24,581 nucleotides of DNA from an uncultured Verrucomicrobiota bacterium (GTDB lineage: Bacteria; Verrucomicrobiota; Verrucomicrobiia; Limisphaerales; UBA9464), in assembly GCA_903864375.1 (NCBI GenBank), contig CAIPFS010000525.1:1-24581 (forward strand). The letters are read 5' to 3'. A program made the position numbers and the translations under genes. Below are positions 14,179-23,336 of this stretch, piece by piece (positions within the stretch are counted from its first letter, which is position 1; each line of letters starts with the position of its first letter). The notes beneath the pieces are model-generated. The model did not search any database, had not been told where the DNA came from, and saw only the letters and a list, made by a program, of their open reading frames with translations.

Positions 14179-15558
14179 ATGGTACCGCCTGTTCGAACGC
14201 TCGCTGTTGCCTCCATCTTCTGGGTCGCCGCTTCCTGGTTCCGGTTCGCCCAGGCTGAATCCATTTCCGTGGCCACCGGTTCCGAGCCGGTCACCTTCAA
14301 CCGGCATATCGCGCCGATCCTCTTCCGGCAGTGTGCGGAATGCCATCGCCCGGGTCAGGTGGCCCCGTTCTCCCTGCTCACCTACACGGATGCTCGAAAG
14401 AGGGCCAAGGCTCTCCAGGAGGTAACCGCCGCGCACCTCATGCCTCCATGGAAAAGCATCGCTGGATATGGGCGCTTCATCGGTGAACGCCGGTTGTCGG
14501 AATCGGAAATCGAACTTTTTTCCCAATGGGCTGCGCAGGGTGCCCCTGAGGGATTCCACGGAGATTTGCCCGATTCTCCCCGCTTCGCGGATGGCTGGAA
14601 ACTGGGTCAACCCGATCTGATTTTAACGATGCCAGAGGTGATTCCAGTCCCGGCGGAGGGTCGGGATGTTTACCGCAACGTTGTCTTCCGGCTTCACATT
14701 CCGTCGGGGAAATACATCAAGGCCGTGGAATTTCGGCCGTCCAACCGGCGCTTGGTTCACCACGCCCAATTGTGTCTGGACACCACGGGCCGCGCTCGTG
14801 CGCGCGACGCAGCGGACCCCGCCCCGGGGTACGATGGAACAGGCAAACCTCCCGGCCAGCTTTTCCCCGGGAGCCTGGCCACCTGGACACCGGGGCATGA
14901 CCCGGTTCCCCTGCCCGACGGGATGTCGATGCCCTGGCCGGAGGAGGCTGATTTAGTCGTCCAGCTGCACCTGCATCCCAGCGGCAAGCCTGAGACGGAG
15001 AAATCCAGCATCGGATTCCACCTGACCGATCAACCACCGCGGAGATCCATGGCCGATCTCCTCCTCCTGGACATGAAGGTCGACATTCCGCCCGGTGAAC
15101 CCGCCTACCGCACCTGGTCGCAAATCCTTCTACCGATTGACGTGGAGGTGGTGGGAGTCTTTCCGCACATGCACCTCCTTGGCCGTGAATTCAAGCTCAC
15201 AGCGTACCCCCCGGATGGCACGCCCGTTCCGATGCTGTGGATCCGGGATTGGGATTTTAACTGGCAGGTCTATTACCAGTTCGTTGTTCCAATGAAATTC
15301 ACCGCAGGAACGCGGATTCTCATGGAAGCGGTGCACGATAATTCCGAGGAAAACATCCATAATCCGAATCACCCTCCCCGGAGGGTGACCTGGGGTGAAC
15401 AGACGACCGATGAGATGTCCGTCGCATTCCTGCAGGTGATGCCCGTTCATGAGAAGGAATTTCCCAGGCTGGGCCTTGAACGGAGGGGATTTCAGCTGGG
15501 CATCATCCGGGCCACACAGCCTCCTCCCGCTGCACCAACGTCCAGCCCAATGCCGTAG
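14179..15558 (+). CDS. Exported cytochrome c / type II copper monooxygenase-like fusion protein
   Basis: This 459-residue protein has an N-terminal signal (about 1-27). A short cytochrome-like domain carries CAECH at 52-56, in HIAPILFRQCAECHRPGQVAPF, and a possible axial Met88 (AHLMPPW). Residues about 145-450 match the two-domain copper monooxygenase fold of peptidylglycine alpha-hydroxylating and dopamine beta-monooxygenases. All expected copper ligands can be placed in order: HH 194-195, His264 or His266 in QLHLH, the HxH pair His330/His332 in PHMHLLG, and Met413 in TTDEM. It is therefore a plausible periplasmic hydroxylase that receives electrons through its own haem; the substrate is unknown. 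Relatives are common in PVC bacteria and some Proteobacteria. The ATG at 14179 directly precedes the signal sequence, with a weak purine-rich stretch upstream. Confidence 0.85.
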   Translation: MVPPVRTLAVASIFWVAASWFRFAQAESISVATGSEPVTFNRHIAPILFRQCAECHRPGQVAPFSLLTYTDARKRAKALQEVTAAHLMPPWKSIAGYGRFIGERRLSESEIELFSQWAAQGAPEGFHGDLPDSPRFADGWKLGQPDLILTMPEVIPVPAEGRDVYRNVVFRLHIPSGKYIKAVEFRPSNRRLVHHAQLCLDTTGRARARDAADPAPGYDGTGKPPGQLFPGSLATWTPGHDPVPLPDGMSMPWPEEADLVVQLHLHPSGKPETEKSSIGFHLTDQPPRRSMADLLLLDMKVDIPPGEPAYRTWSQILLPIDVEVVGVFPHMHLLGREFKLTAYPPDGTPVPMLWIRDWDFNWQVYYQFVVPMKFTAGTRILMEAVHDNSEENIHNPNHPPRRVTWGEQTTDEMSVAFLQVMPVHEKEFPRLGLERRGFQLGIIRATQPPPAAPTSSPMP

Positions 15559-15675
15559 GGCCCTGTCGATTTGATGGGCGATAGGGAGAGGCACCGGCAG
15601 GGCGCCCCAGGGCGTGCACCCTTCAGCCAATGGATCCAGTAGGACCGGATTCAGTAACGGGAGAAGACTGCATCC
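15559..15675. other. Convergent 117-bp gap
   Basis: The gap lies between the convergent copper monooxygenase-like and TPR genes. I see no convincing terminator hairpin, repeat or open frame. Confidence 0.4.
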
Positions 15676-17340
15676 TTACCGCCTGATTTCCAGGTCAGTG
15701 GTTGCCGCTGTCTGGGTTCCAGAGTCCTGTGGAAACACGGACGGCTCAACCAATGATGCCGCCAGTCGAGCAAATCCGAGTGACTTCAGCTGGGCAGCCA
15801 CCTGCGGAACAAACGCCGGGTCCAACGCACCACTCGATACAAAGCGCTCGAGACTCTGGGCGGCTCCGTTGCGATTTCCGCGAAGAACCTCCGCCAGGCC
15901 CGTTGCAAAAAAACCGAATTCACGTACGCCCTTGTCGGCTCCGCCATATTCACGAAAGCTGACTCCAAGATTGGCCAGTTCGGAAGCCATCCCCGACGCA
16001 TGCAGCAACTGGGCACCGGCAAGGCACAACGCTGGCGAATAGTTGAAGTCGGACAGGTCGGCGTCCAACAACTCCATCAGATGTTCGTCCCGACCCAAAT
16101 CATGGCAGGCCTCCAATTGAAGAATCGCCTCCGAGACGGTTTGAGGCGGGGTCACTATGGACCCGAAGATTTCTGCGGCGCGCTCCAGTTCCCCGACACC
16201 CTTGTGCTGGACCAGTGAGCGCACCAGCAAAAGATGGTCGCTCATGGCATCCTGCCCTGTCGAAACCAGACGCTGAAGAGCCGCCCCGGCTTCCGGAATT
16301 TTCTGAAGAGAGCAAAAGACCCGGACCAAGACACGGTTCGCTTCCGCGGATCCGGTACTGGATGGATTCAAAGCGGCCGCCTGCAATTCCTGGAATTCTG
16401 CATCCGAGCCGCGACGATCACGGCTCATGGAATCCCAACCCCACCGGTAAAGTCTGGCCTCAGGCCGATCATTGAGACCGGGCAACCGTCGCGCCCAAAG
16501 GTGTTCAAAGCGATCCCGGGAACCGGATTCAAAGAATTCCCGGTAGAGTTGGATTCCCATTTCCACCGGCAACTCTGAAGTTCCCTCGTTGAATTGACTC
16601 TTGATGGCCTTGATCAATTGCCCTGCATTCGGCGTTGGCCCCGTCATTTGTTCCGTACCGGCCCCGGACAAAGGTCCGACGAGTCGCCGATCGCCGGTGT
16701 AGGCCATGCGAACCAGGTTGGCTCGTTGGTAAAACCGCGACACCCGCTCCACATCCGCCACCGTTGGGTCGGTAAAACCGAGCAGACGTTTCGACTGCGC
16801 GACACCCAAACGGACCCAACCAGGCTTCACCGTCGGTGCTTCGGCAAACAATTCAAGAAGGCAACGAGCCGATTCGCGATCAAACGGGTTGACGGTCAAC
16901 GCCTGAATCCATTGCTCCACCGCCTCCGTTTTCCGCCCGTCTGCGAGAAGGTGGTCCGCCTTTCGGCGATGCCAGTGGCCTTTGGCCCAGCCCACACCAC
17001 TTAATTTGAGAGGGGATTCCTCCAATGACCCGGCTCCAACCGGGATCACCTTCAGCGTCAACAGGAAACTCGTCATCACCAAAAAGCAGGCCAGGAAGCA
17101 AAGCTGCTTCAGCCGGACATCCTGCCTGAGCGTATAAATCAACGACTTGACGAAGAAGGGGGTCCTGTCTTCCCACGGATTGTCCTCACCCCGAACCAAC
17201 GTGCACTTCAAGTGGCATTTTCCAGACGGATTTCGCGCGCATCGCTCCGACGGACATTCCGTGAACATCGGGGTGCGATCCCATTGTTCGGTCTCAAAAG
17301 ATTCTCGACAGTCGCTGCAGGTATACCGGACCAGTTTCAT
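15676..17340 (-). CDS. Membrane-anchored TPR-like protein with N-terminal Cys-rich (zinc-ribbon-like) head
   Basis: I do not recognise this 554-residue protein as a named family. Residues 8-46 hold six cysteines (Cys8, 11, 29, 34, 42, 46), beginning with a CxxC pair, in a pattern that suggests a small metal-binding head. A single membrane helix lies at about 80-99 (LCFLACFLVMTSFLLTLKVI). With no signal peptide before it, the Cys-rich head is probably cytoplasmic and the rest periplasmic, by the positive-inside pattern (inference). The remaining 450 residues are helical with TPR-like repeats, for example around 112-165 (ADHLLADGRKTEAVEQWIQALTVNP is typical in style) and 330-530. It may be a scaffold or envelope-assembly protein. 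It stands alone, convergent with the copper enzyme and divergent from the TerB-YcjF-like gene. Confidence 0.7.
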   Translation of the reverse strand: MKLVRYTCSDCRESFETEQWDRTPMFTECPSERCARNPSGKCHLKCTLVRGEDNPWEDRTPFFVKSLIYTLRQDVRLKQLCFLACFLVMTSFLLTLKVIPVGAGSLEESPLKLSGVGWAKGHWHRRKADHLLADGRKTEAVEQWIQALTVNPFDRESARCLLELFAEAPTVKPGWVRLGVAQSKRLLGFTDPTVADVERVSRFYQRANLVRMAYTGDRRLVGPLSGAGTEQMTGPTPNAGQLIKAIKSQFNEGTSELPVEMGIQLYREFFESGSRDRFEHLWARRLPGLNDRPEARLYRWGWDSMSRDRRGSDAEFQELQAAALNPSSTGSAEANRVLVRVFCSLQKIPEAGAALQRLVSTGQDAMSDHLLLVRSLVQHKGVGELERAAEIFGSIVTPPQTVSEAILQLEACHDLGRDEHLMELLDADLSDFNYSPALCLAGAQLLHASGMASELANLGVSFREYGGADKGVREFGFFATGLAEVLRGNRNGAAQSLERFVSSGALDPAFVPQVAAQLKSLGFARLAASLVEPSVFPQDSGTQTAATTDLEIRR

Positions 17341-17530
17341 GTTAAAGTCGCCAACGCCGTCAGAGGATTGCTTATTCTTAAGAATTCACCTTAGGAGTTT
17401 GGACTATCGTTGATAGGGTTTAATCTGTCGATGGGAAACCGGCAAATTAATCGAGGCGAGGCGTCCACCGGATGGAAACCGGGCGTCATTCTCCAATGGA
17501 ACAGATTGAAGTCTGGCCTAGACTTGCCCC
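17341..17530. promoter_or_regulatory. Divergent 190-bp promoter region with a 12-bp perfect palindrome
   Basis: The gap between divergent genes is AT-richer than its surroundings. ATTCTTAAGAAT at 17374-17385 is a perfect 12-bp palindrome lying 34-45 bp upstream of the minus-strand start, a reasonable position for an operator or core-promoter element. Nothing else is identifiable. Confidence 0.4.
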
Positions 17531-18466
17531 ATGACCGACATGCAACGGCAGGCGATTCTTGGCCTATGTCACCAGGCAACGATGGCTGACGGCTCGGCCT
17601 CCGCTGCCGAGCAACAAGCCCTCCGCCGGGCTGCTGAACGATTGGGGATTGCACTTCTGCCGGGAGACGTGCCGCCATCCCTCGATCTGGCGGCGATCAC
17701 GAACCCGCTGCGGGGGAGTGGACTCGAAGTGACAGCCTTGGAACTGGCCGCAGGCATCTGCGCTGCGGATGGTCCTCCCAATCGTGCAGAGCAATGGTTT
17801 TTGGAAGCGCTGCGCGTGGGTCTGGCACTTTCCGCGGAAGTGGCGGAGGAAGTCCGGAGGCGGGTCGCTGCATTGGTTTCGGACCCGATTCTCCCGCCCG
17901 GCGGAAGTACTTCACCGTCTCCCTCGGCTGGTTCAGGGGCGGGGCCAAATCCGGGCCCGGTTGAGTTGGAGGAGATGGTGCAAAACACGGCCATCATGGC
18001 GGGCGCTTTGGAATTGCTCCCCCATTCACTGGCCACCCTGGCCATTGTCCCGTTGCAGATGCGACTGGTGTACCGGGTGGGAAAAGCCCATGGCTACGAT
18101 CTGGACAGCGGGCATATCCGGGAATTCCTTGCCGTTGCTGGCGTCAGCATGGCGTCGCAGGTGGTGGAGGGTATCGCTGAACGGACGGCACGTGGACTTT
18201 TTGGCAGCTTGCTTGGAAGTTTTGTGGGCCACCTGGCTTCGCAGGCCACTGGCTCCGGGGTGGCTTTTGCGTCCACCTATGCCGTGGGTGAACTTGCGAG
18301 ACAATACTACGCCGGAGGACGCCGCTTCAGTGCCATCGAGCTCCAGGAAGCCTACGATCGACTCCTCGAGCGCGGTCGTACACTCCAGTCCGGTTTTGGT
18401 CCCCGCATCCGGTCGCAGGCGGACCGGATCGACCCGGCGACCCTTGCGTCCCTAGTGCGCGGTTAG
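17531..18466 (+). CDS. TerB-like / YcjF-like (DUF697) fusion protein
   Basis: This 311-residue protein has an all-helical N-terminal part (about 5-117) that resembles the TerB tellurite-resistance fold. It contains two acidic repeats in matching positions, CHQATMADGSASAAEQQALR and GICAADGPPNRAEQWFLEAL, where TerB proteins bind metal ions. A Pro/Gly/Ser-rich linker (118-147) leads to a DUF697/YcjF-like hydrophobic domain (about 150-285), with the family-typical run LLPHSLATLAIVPLQMRLVYRVG style and glycine-rich helices around 222-250. Such domains usually accompany GTPases or membrane-stress proteins, but no GTPase gene is adjacent. The product is likely an inner-membrane-associated protein of unknown role. 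The ATG at 17531 is the first in frame; a second at 17540 is possible. Confidence 0.75.
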   Translation: MTDMQRQAILGLCHQATMADGSASAAEQQALRRAAERLGIALLPGDVPPSLDLAAITNPLRGSGLEVTALELAAGICAADGPPNRAEQWFLEALRVGLALSAEVAEEVRRRVAALVSDPILPPGGSTSPSPSAGSGAGPNPGPVELEEMVQNTAIMAGALELLPHSLATLAIVPLQMRLVYRVGKAHGYDLDSGHIREFLAVAGVSMASQVVEGIAERTARGLFGSLLGSFVGHLASQATGSGVAFASTYAVGELARQYYAGGRRFSAIELQEAYDRLLERGRTLQSGFGPRIRSQADRIDPATLASLVRG

Positions 18467-18603
18467 CTCCGGGCTCCGGGCCAAGGCATCGAGGGAAAAC
18501 TCCGATGGATCAACTTCGGTGGATCGGTTCCAACGTCCAGATGCAATACCGTCCGGCTCTTTGAGACAGGGAATGCGCCTGCCATCAAAGTCCGGAGGAC
18601 GGC
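18467..18603. other. Convergent 137-bp gap
   Basis: The gap lies between the convergent TerB-YcjF-like and DUF1501 genes. No clear terminator, repeat or small gene is visible. Confidence 0.4.
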
Positions 18604-20064
18604 TCAGGCAAGGACACCCTTGACCACTTCGCCGTGCACGTCGGTGAGCCGGAAATAGCGACCCTGGAACTTGAAGGTCAGACGGGTGTGATCGATCCCC
18701 AGCTGGTGCATGATCGTCGCCTGAAGATCGTGCACATGGACCGGGTTTTCCTCCAGATTGTAGCCAAAATCATCGGTGGATCCGTACGATATCCCGGGTT
18801 GGATTCCGGCTCCAGCCATCCAACTGGTGAAGCACCGGGGATGATGGTCCCGTCCATAATCGGTTTCGGTCAGCTTCCCCTGGGAATAGTTGGTTCGCCC
18901 AAACTCCCCGCCCCAAACCACAAGGGTATCCTCCAGGAGCCCCCGTTGTCGGAGGTCGGTCAGCAGGGCATGACAGGGTTGGTCAATATCCTGGCATTGG
19001 CGCCGGATGCCACCGGGCAGGCCTCCATGATGGTCCCAGCCCGGATGATACAGCTGGATGAATCGAACGTTTCGTTCCGCCAATCGGCGGGCGAGAAGGC
19101 AATTGGCTGCAAACGTCCCCGGGGTGCGGGCATTGGGGCCGTAGAGTTCGTAGACCGAATCCGGTTCGTGGGTGATGTCCGTCACCTCCGGCACGCTCGT
19201 TTGCATCCGGTAGGCCATCTCGTACTGCGCCACCCGTGAATTGATTTCGGGATCGCCGATATCCTGGTATTGGAGCGCGTTAAGTTCAGCCAGCCGGTCC
19301 AGCAAATCCCGGCGACCCGACGCGGTGATTCCGGAGGGATTTTGGAGGAAGAGAACGGGGTCGCGTCCATTTCGAAACTGGACCCCCTGATAGGTGCTGG
19401 GCAGAAACCCGTTGCCCCACAGCCGCGAATAGAGGGGCTGGTCAATCCGGTCCTTGGAGATGAGCACGACAAATGCCGGAAGATTCTCATTGGCACTGCC
19501 CAGGCCGTAACTAACCCAGGCCCCCATGCTGGGACGACCGGCCAGTTGCGAGCCGGTTTGGAAAAAAGTGATGGCAGGATCATGGTTGATGGCCTCGGTG
19601 TGCATCGATTTGACGAAGCACAGGTCGTCTGCAAGTCGGGAGGTCCAGGGCAGGAGCTCACTGATCCAGGCGCCGGACTTTCCATGCTGCTGAAATTTGA
19701 AGACTGATCCAGCGAGGGGAAGGCGAGCCTGATTGTTGGTCATGCCGGTGAGCCGCTGGCCGCGACGCACACTGTCCGGCAGGTCCTCGCCCTGATGTTT
19801 GTTCAAGGTCGGCTTGTAATCGAAGAGGTCCAATTGGGATGGACCACCACTCATGAACAGGTAGATGACCCGTTTGGCACGTGCTGGAAAATGAAGCGGC
19901 TGAATCAGCCCGGAGGAGGCCGGCGGCGCGGCGGAAGGGTCGGTGGCACCGAGCACCCGGTCGCGCGCCATGAGGGACCAAAGGGCGGCACCACCCAGAC
20001 CGTAGCCAAACCGCCCGAAGAAATCCCGGCGGTTCATGCGAAAATTAATGGAGGAACAGTTCAT
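18604..20064 (-). CDS. DUF1501 family protein, Tat-exported
   Basis: This 486-residue protein belongs to DUF1501, an alkaline-phosphatase/sulfatase-like fold abundant in Planctomycetota and Verrucomicrobiota with no settled biochemical function. A twin-arginine signal (MNRRDFFGRFGYGLGGAALW) begins at residue 10. Conserved family stretches include LFMSGGPSQLDLFDYKP (metal-site-like Asp/His region), SMHTEAINHDPA, HHGGLPGG and VVWGGEFGRTNYSQ, followed by GRDHHPRCF. The start at 20064 lies 2 nt after the stop of the upstream DUF1549/DUF1553 gene, so the pair is almost certainly co-transcribed and perhaps coupled; an ATG at 20037 starting exactly at the Tat motif is the alternative. Pairing of these two families is a known PVC hallmark and suggests joint action in exported substrate degradation. 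Confidence 0.92.
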   Translation of the reverse strand: MNCSSINFRMNRRDFFGRFGYGLGGAALWSLMARDRVLGATDPSAAPPASSGLIQPLHFPARAKRVIYLFMSGGPSQLDLFDYKPTLNKHQGEDLPDSVRRGQRLTGMTNNQARLPLAGSVFKFQQHGKSGAWISELLPWTSRLADDLCFVKSMHTEAINHDPAITFFQTGSQLAGRPSMGAWVSYGLGSANENLPAFVVLISKDRIDQPLYSRLWGNGFLPSTYQGVQFRNGRDPVLFLQNPSGITASGRRDLLDRLAELNALQYQDIGDPEINSRVAQYEMAYRMQTSVPEVTDITHEPDSVYELYGPNARTPGTFAANCLLARRLAERNVRFIQLYHPGWDHHGGLPGGIRRQCQDIDQPCHALLTDLRQRGLLEDTLVVWGGEFGRTNYSQGKLTETDYGRDHHPRCFTSWMAGAGIQPGISYGSTDDFGYNLEENPVHVHDLQATIMHQLGIDHTRLTFKFQGRYFRLTDVHGEVVKGVLA

Positions 20065-20066
20065 GA

Positions 20067-23000
20067 TCAGCGGCGCATGAGGGCTTCGTCGTGATTGAGA
20101 AGGGCTTGAGCCAGAATGGTGGTGGCCGCCAGTTCCGCCGGCGGCAGGCTTGGGTCGGTTTTAGCCTCCCCAACGGCCAGCAATTGGGCCGCCGCCTCGG
20201 GCTCGCGTTCGAAGCGTTGTTGTTGTCCCGTCCAAAGACGGTCGAGGACCGACGCCTCCGAACTCGATGGAGCCCGCCCGGTCACCAACCGGAACGCGTA
20301 GTCAATTTGTGAGGCCCGGGTGGATCCGCCTTCCCGCAAGATGCGTTGACCGGTCCAGCGGGCGGCCTCGATCAGTTGAGGGTCATTGAGCAACACCAAG
20401 GCTTGCAGGGGGGTGCTCGTGCTCTGACGCCGGACCACACAGACATTCCGCTCAGCGGCATCGAACGTGATCATGGCAGGTGGCGGGACGGTTCGCTTCC
20501 AATAGGTGTAAAGGCTTCGCCGATGAAGTTCCTCATCATGGCCCGGGCTGTAAGAGGAGTTCGCGGCGGATTCCCAGAGTCCCTCCGGTTGATAGGGGCG
20601 CACACTGGGTCCGCCCAGATGGCGCGAAAGCAGTCCACTCACCGACAACGCCTGATCGCGGAGCATTTCTGCCGCCAGACGCCGGGCGGGACCCCGTCCC
20701 AGCCAGCGATTGTCCGGATCGCGGGCCCATTGTTCGGGAGACGCTGTCGACGCCTGCCGGTAGGTGGCCGATAGGGCAATCTTGCGCAGCAAACCCTTCA
20801 TATTCCATCCGGAGGCGATAAAATCGCGGGCCAGCCAGTCGAGCAGCGCAGGATGGGTGGGCACGGCTCCCTGGGTTCCAAAGTTTTCCACGGTCTCGAC
20901 CAACCCGCGGCCGAACATCTGCTGCCAGGCCCGGTTGACGGTGACCCGTGCGAAAAGCGGATGAGAGGGGTCGGTGAGCCATCGGGCCAGTCCCAGGCGG
21001 TTTCTCGGCTGACCGGGAGCCAGCGGCGGAAGAAAGCCGGGCGTATTGGCGGAGACCTCGTCCCCCGGGGCATCATAGGCACCTCGCTTGAGCATGTGCG
21101 CCTTCTTGGGCTGCTCCATCTCCTGCATCACCATCAGATCCGGAATCGATTCGATCAACCGGCTCTCCTCCTGCCGAAGACGGGCCAACTCCCGCACGGC
21201 GGCCATGTAATTGGTGTCAACGGTATGAAGGTAATATTCCTCAAGCCCGGTGCGTTGCGCAGGGCTCAAACTCCCGTCCGGCGTCACAAGGGCTTCCTTA
21301 AGGTGAGGCAGCCCGGCCAGTTCCGCCACCTCCAGCCGGGTCAGTTCCCGGTGATAGAATTGAAGCTCGTCCACCCGTCCCTGCTTGAATCCGTTGTCAC
21401 GAAAGCGATATCCGACGGCCAATTCAGGTTCGTCGCCACCATAAGTGAAGTCGCGCCAAAGCCCGTCCCGGATCACCTCGACTTCTGCTGGCTCACCGTT
21501 CAGGTACAGATGAAGTCCGGAGGCCCGACTGGACCCATCGTAGGTGACCGTGATCTGGGTCCAGACATTGGTTGGAATCGCTCGAAGGGACCGGATCTTA
21601 AGGGAATTCCCGGGCCACATGTGATGCAGCCCCACAGCCGGTCGACCGTCTTCCAGAAGGAGCTCGTAACCGCGGCTACCGGCATCCATCCAAGCCCGGC
21701 TTTTATGCAGGACGAGAAGACGCGGAGTCACCAGCGCCGGCTGAACGGCCAGGGAGTAACTGAACGGGTCGGCCCGCGTGACGGCGCCCGCCCCTGGAAA
21801 GCTGACGCCGTTTTCACCGGTCAGTTCCAAAGCCTGCCCCCGAAAGCCGGTCGTCAGCGCCGGACTTTCCGACGGGTTGCCCGGCTTGCCGCCCGCAACC
21901 CGGTTGGTGAAGTGACCGTCAACCTGTTCGTCAAAGCCATATGAAGCGGTGACCCCGGGGATCACCGGCTCCGTCGGGCGATGCTGGAGCCATTCGACGA
22001 AGCCAGATTGGACATTGGTGCGAAGCGTTGCCACTCCTTCGCGCTGGCGACGAATGTCCCGATGCAGTTGATTCAGGACTTCCTCCTGCGACGGGGTCGA
22101 CAGGAGCAGGGTCGGAACCGGCATCACGTCGCCGAAGTAAACGCTCTGCCCGGATTCGTCGATGTTTTGAAACATCGCAAACAGTTGGTAGTAGTCCTTT
22201 TGGGTCAACGGATCGTACTTGTGGTCGTGGCACCGGCAGCAGTCGAGCGTGAGCCCGAGAAATGCCGTGCCAAACGTGTTGACCCGATCCACCACGTAGG
22301 AAACACGAAACTCCTCCTCGACGATCCCGCCCTCTTCGTTCTGAAGATGAATGCGATTGAACGCCGTGGCCAGCCGTTGGGTTTGGGTGGGGTTCGGCAA
22401 CAGATCACCGGCCAGTTGCCAGGTCACGAACTGATCATAGGGAAGATTGCCATTGAAGGCCTGAATGACCCAATCTCGCCAGGGCCAGATCGCCCGGTAC
22501 CGATCACTCTGATAGCCATGGGTATCGGCATAGCGGGCCAGGTCCAGCCACTCGGCCGCCATTCGCTCCCCGTAGGCAGGTGAATCCAGCAGGCGGTCAA
22601 TCAACCGCTCATAGGCATTGGGCGATCGATCCTCCTCAAATGCGCTCACTTCCGCCGGCGTGGGTGGCAACCCGGTCAGGTCAAAGCTGAGTCGACGGAT
22701 GAGGCGTCCCCGCCCTGCCTCCGGTGCCGGTTTGAGGCCATCCTCCGCCAGCCGTCCAAAGACAAACCGATCGATCTCATTCCGCTCGCCACTCTGCGGC
22801 GTGGGCAGCTCAACACGGGAGGAAATCGATTCAAAGGACCAATGGCGACCCCAATGAGCCCCCTCATCCACCCAGTGCCGCAACACCTCCCTTTGCTCTG
22901 CGGACAGGTCCCGGTGCGCCTTCGGGGGCGGCATGACCTCTTCCGGATCCTGGCTCAAGACCCGCCGGACCAATTCGCTACCGCTGCTCTTGCCCGGAAC

Positions 23001-23236
23001 AAGGATGGGCTTGCCGTCCACGACGGAAAATGCCCCTTCGCGGGTATCCAATCGTAGCTTGGCCTTGCGGGCGGATTCATCGGTCCGTGGCAGTGATAGC
23101 ATTTGTCCGACAGGATCGGGAGCACGTCCCGGCCAAAGTCCACGGCCGCATCGACCGGAAGAAAACGCAGCCAGCAGCCCACCCCCATCGCCAGGAGAGA
23201 CCACCGACCCCAAGCTGTACGAAAGGGACGGTCCAT
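20067..23236 (-). CDS. DUF1549/DUF1553 'planctomycete cytochrome c' protein with laminin-G-like domain, frameshifted near the N-terminus
   Basis: This is a large exported protein of about 1055 residues if repaired. The N-terminus starts at the ATG at 23236 with a signal peptide (MDRPFRTAWGRWSLLAMGVG and following), then VDFGRDVLPILSDKCYHCHGP, the first CXXCH haem site. At about 23081-23082 the frame breaks; the family sequence continues in another frame as DESARKAKLRLDTREGA, consistent with one missing base. Downstream the frame is intact to 20067. It covers the DUF1549 region (about 22785-22130) with the second haem motif CCRCHDHKYDP (22227-22241 codes the CCRCH), a laminin-G-like domain (about 21955-21315), and DUF1553 (about 21005-20130). 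The only in-frame start for the long downstream frame would be a TTG with an unrelated leader. It is probably a periplasmic haem protein acting with the DUF1501 product; its substrate is unknown. Confidence 0.85.
23078..23089 (-). other. Apparent one-base deletion (frameshift) in the DUF1549/DUF1553 gene
   Basis: Read on the minus strand, CAC GGA CCG ATG AAT encodes the end of CYHCHGP and then leaves the family sequence. Starting one base earlier after CC gives GAT GAA TCC GCC CGC (DESAR), the family continuation of HGP. One extra base between 23081 and 23082 restores the frame. No slippery heptamer or long homopolymer is present. Confidence 0.8.
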
Positions 23237-23336
23237 GAATGCAACGCTCAAACTATGTGGGAATCGACGAAAACTCACGCATTCCCTTCAGCAAAACCGT
23301 GATTTACTCCAATTGGGGAAGGCTGCCCTTTACCCG

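Noticed and set aside
20853..21944. 363-codon open frame on the plus strand
   Set aside because: It is antisense to the laminin-G and DUF1553 region, which is clearly coding on the minus strand.
23078..23089. Programmed ribosomal frameshifting in the DUF1549/DUF1553 gene
   Set aside because: There is no slippery heptamer, homopolymer or obvious downstream stimulatory structure at the break; an indel or sequence error is more likely.
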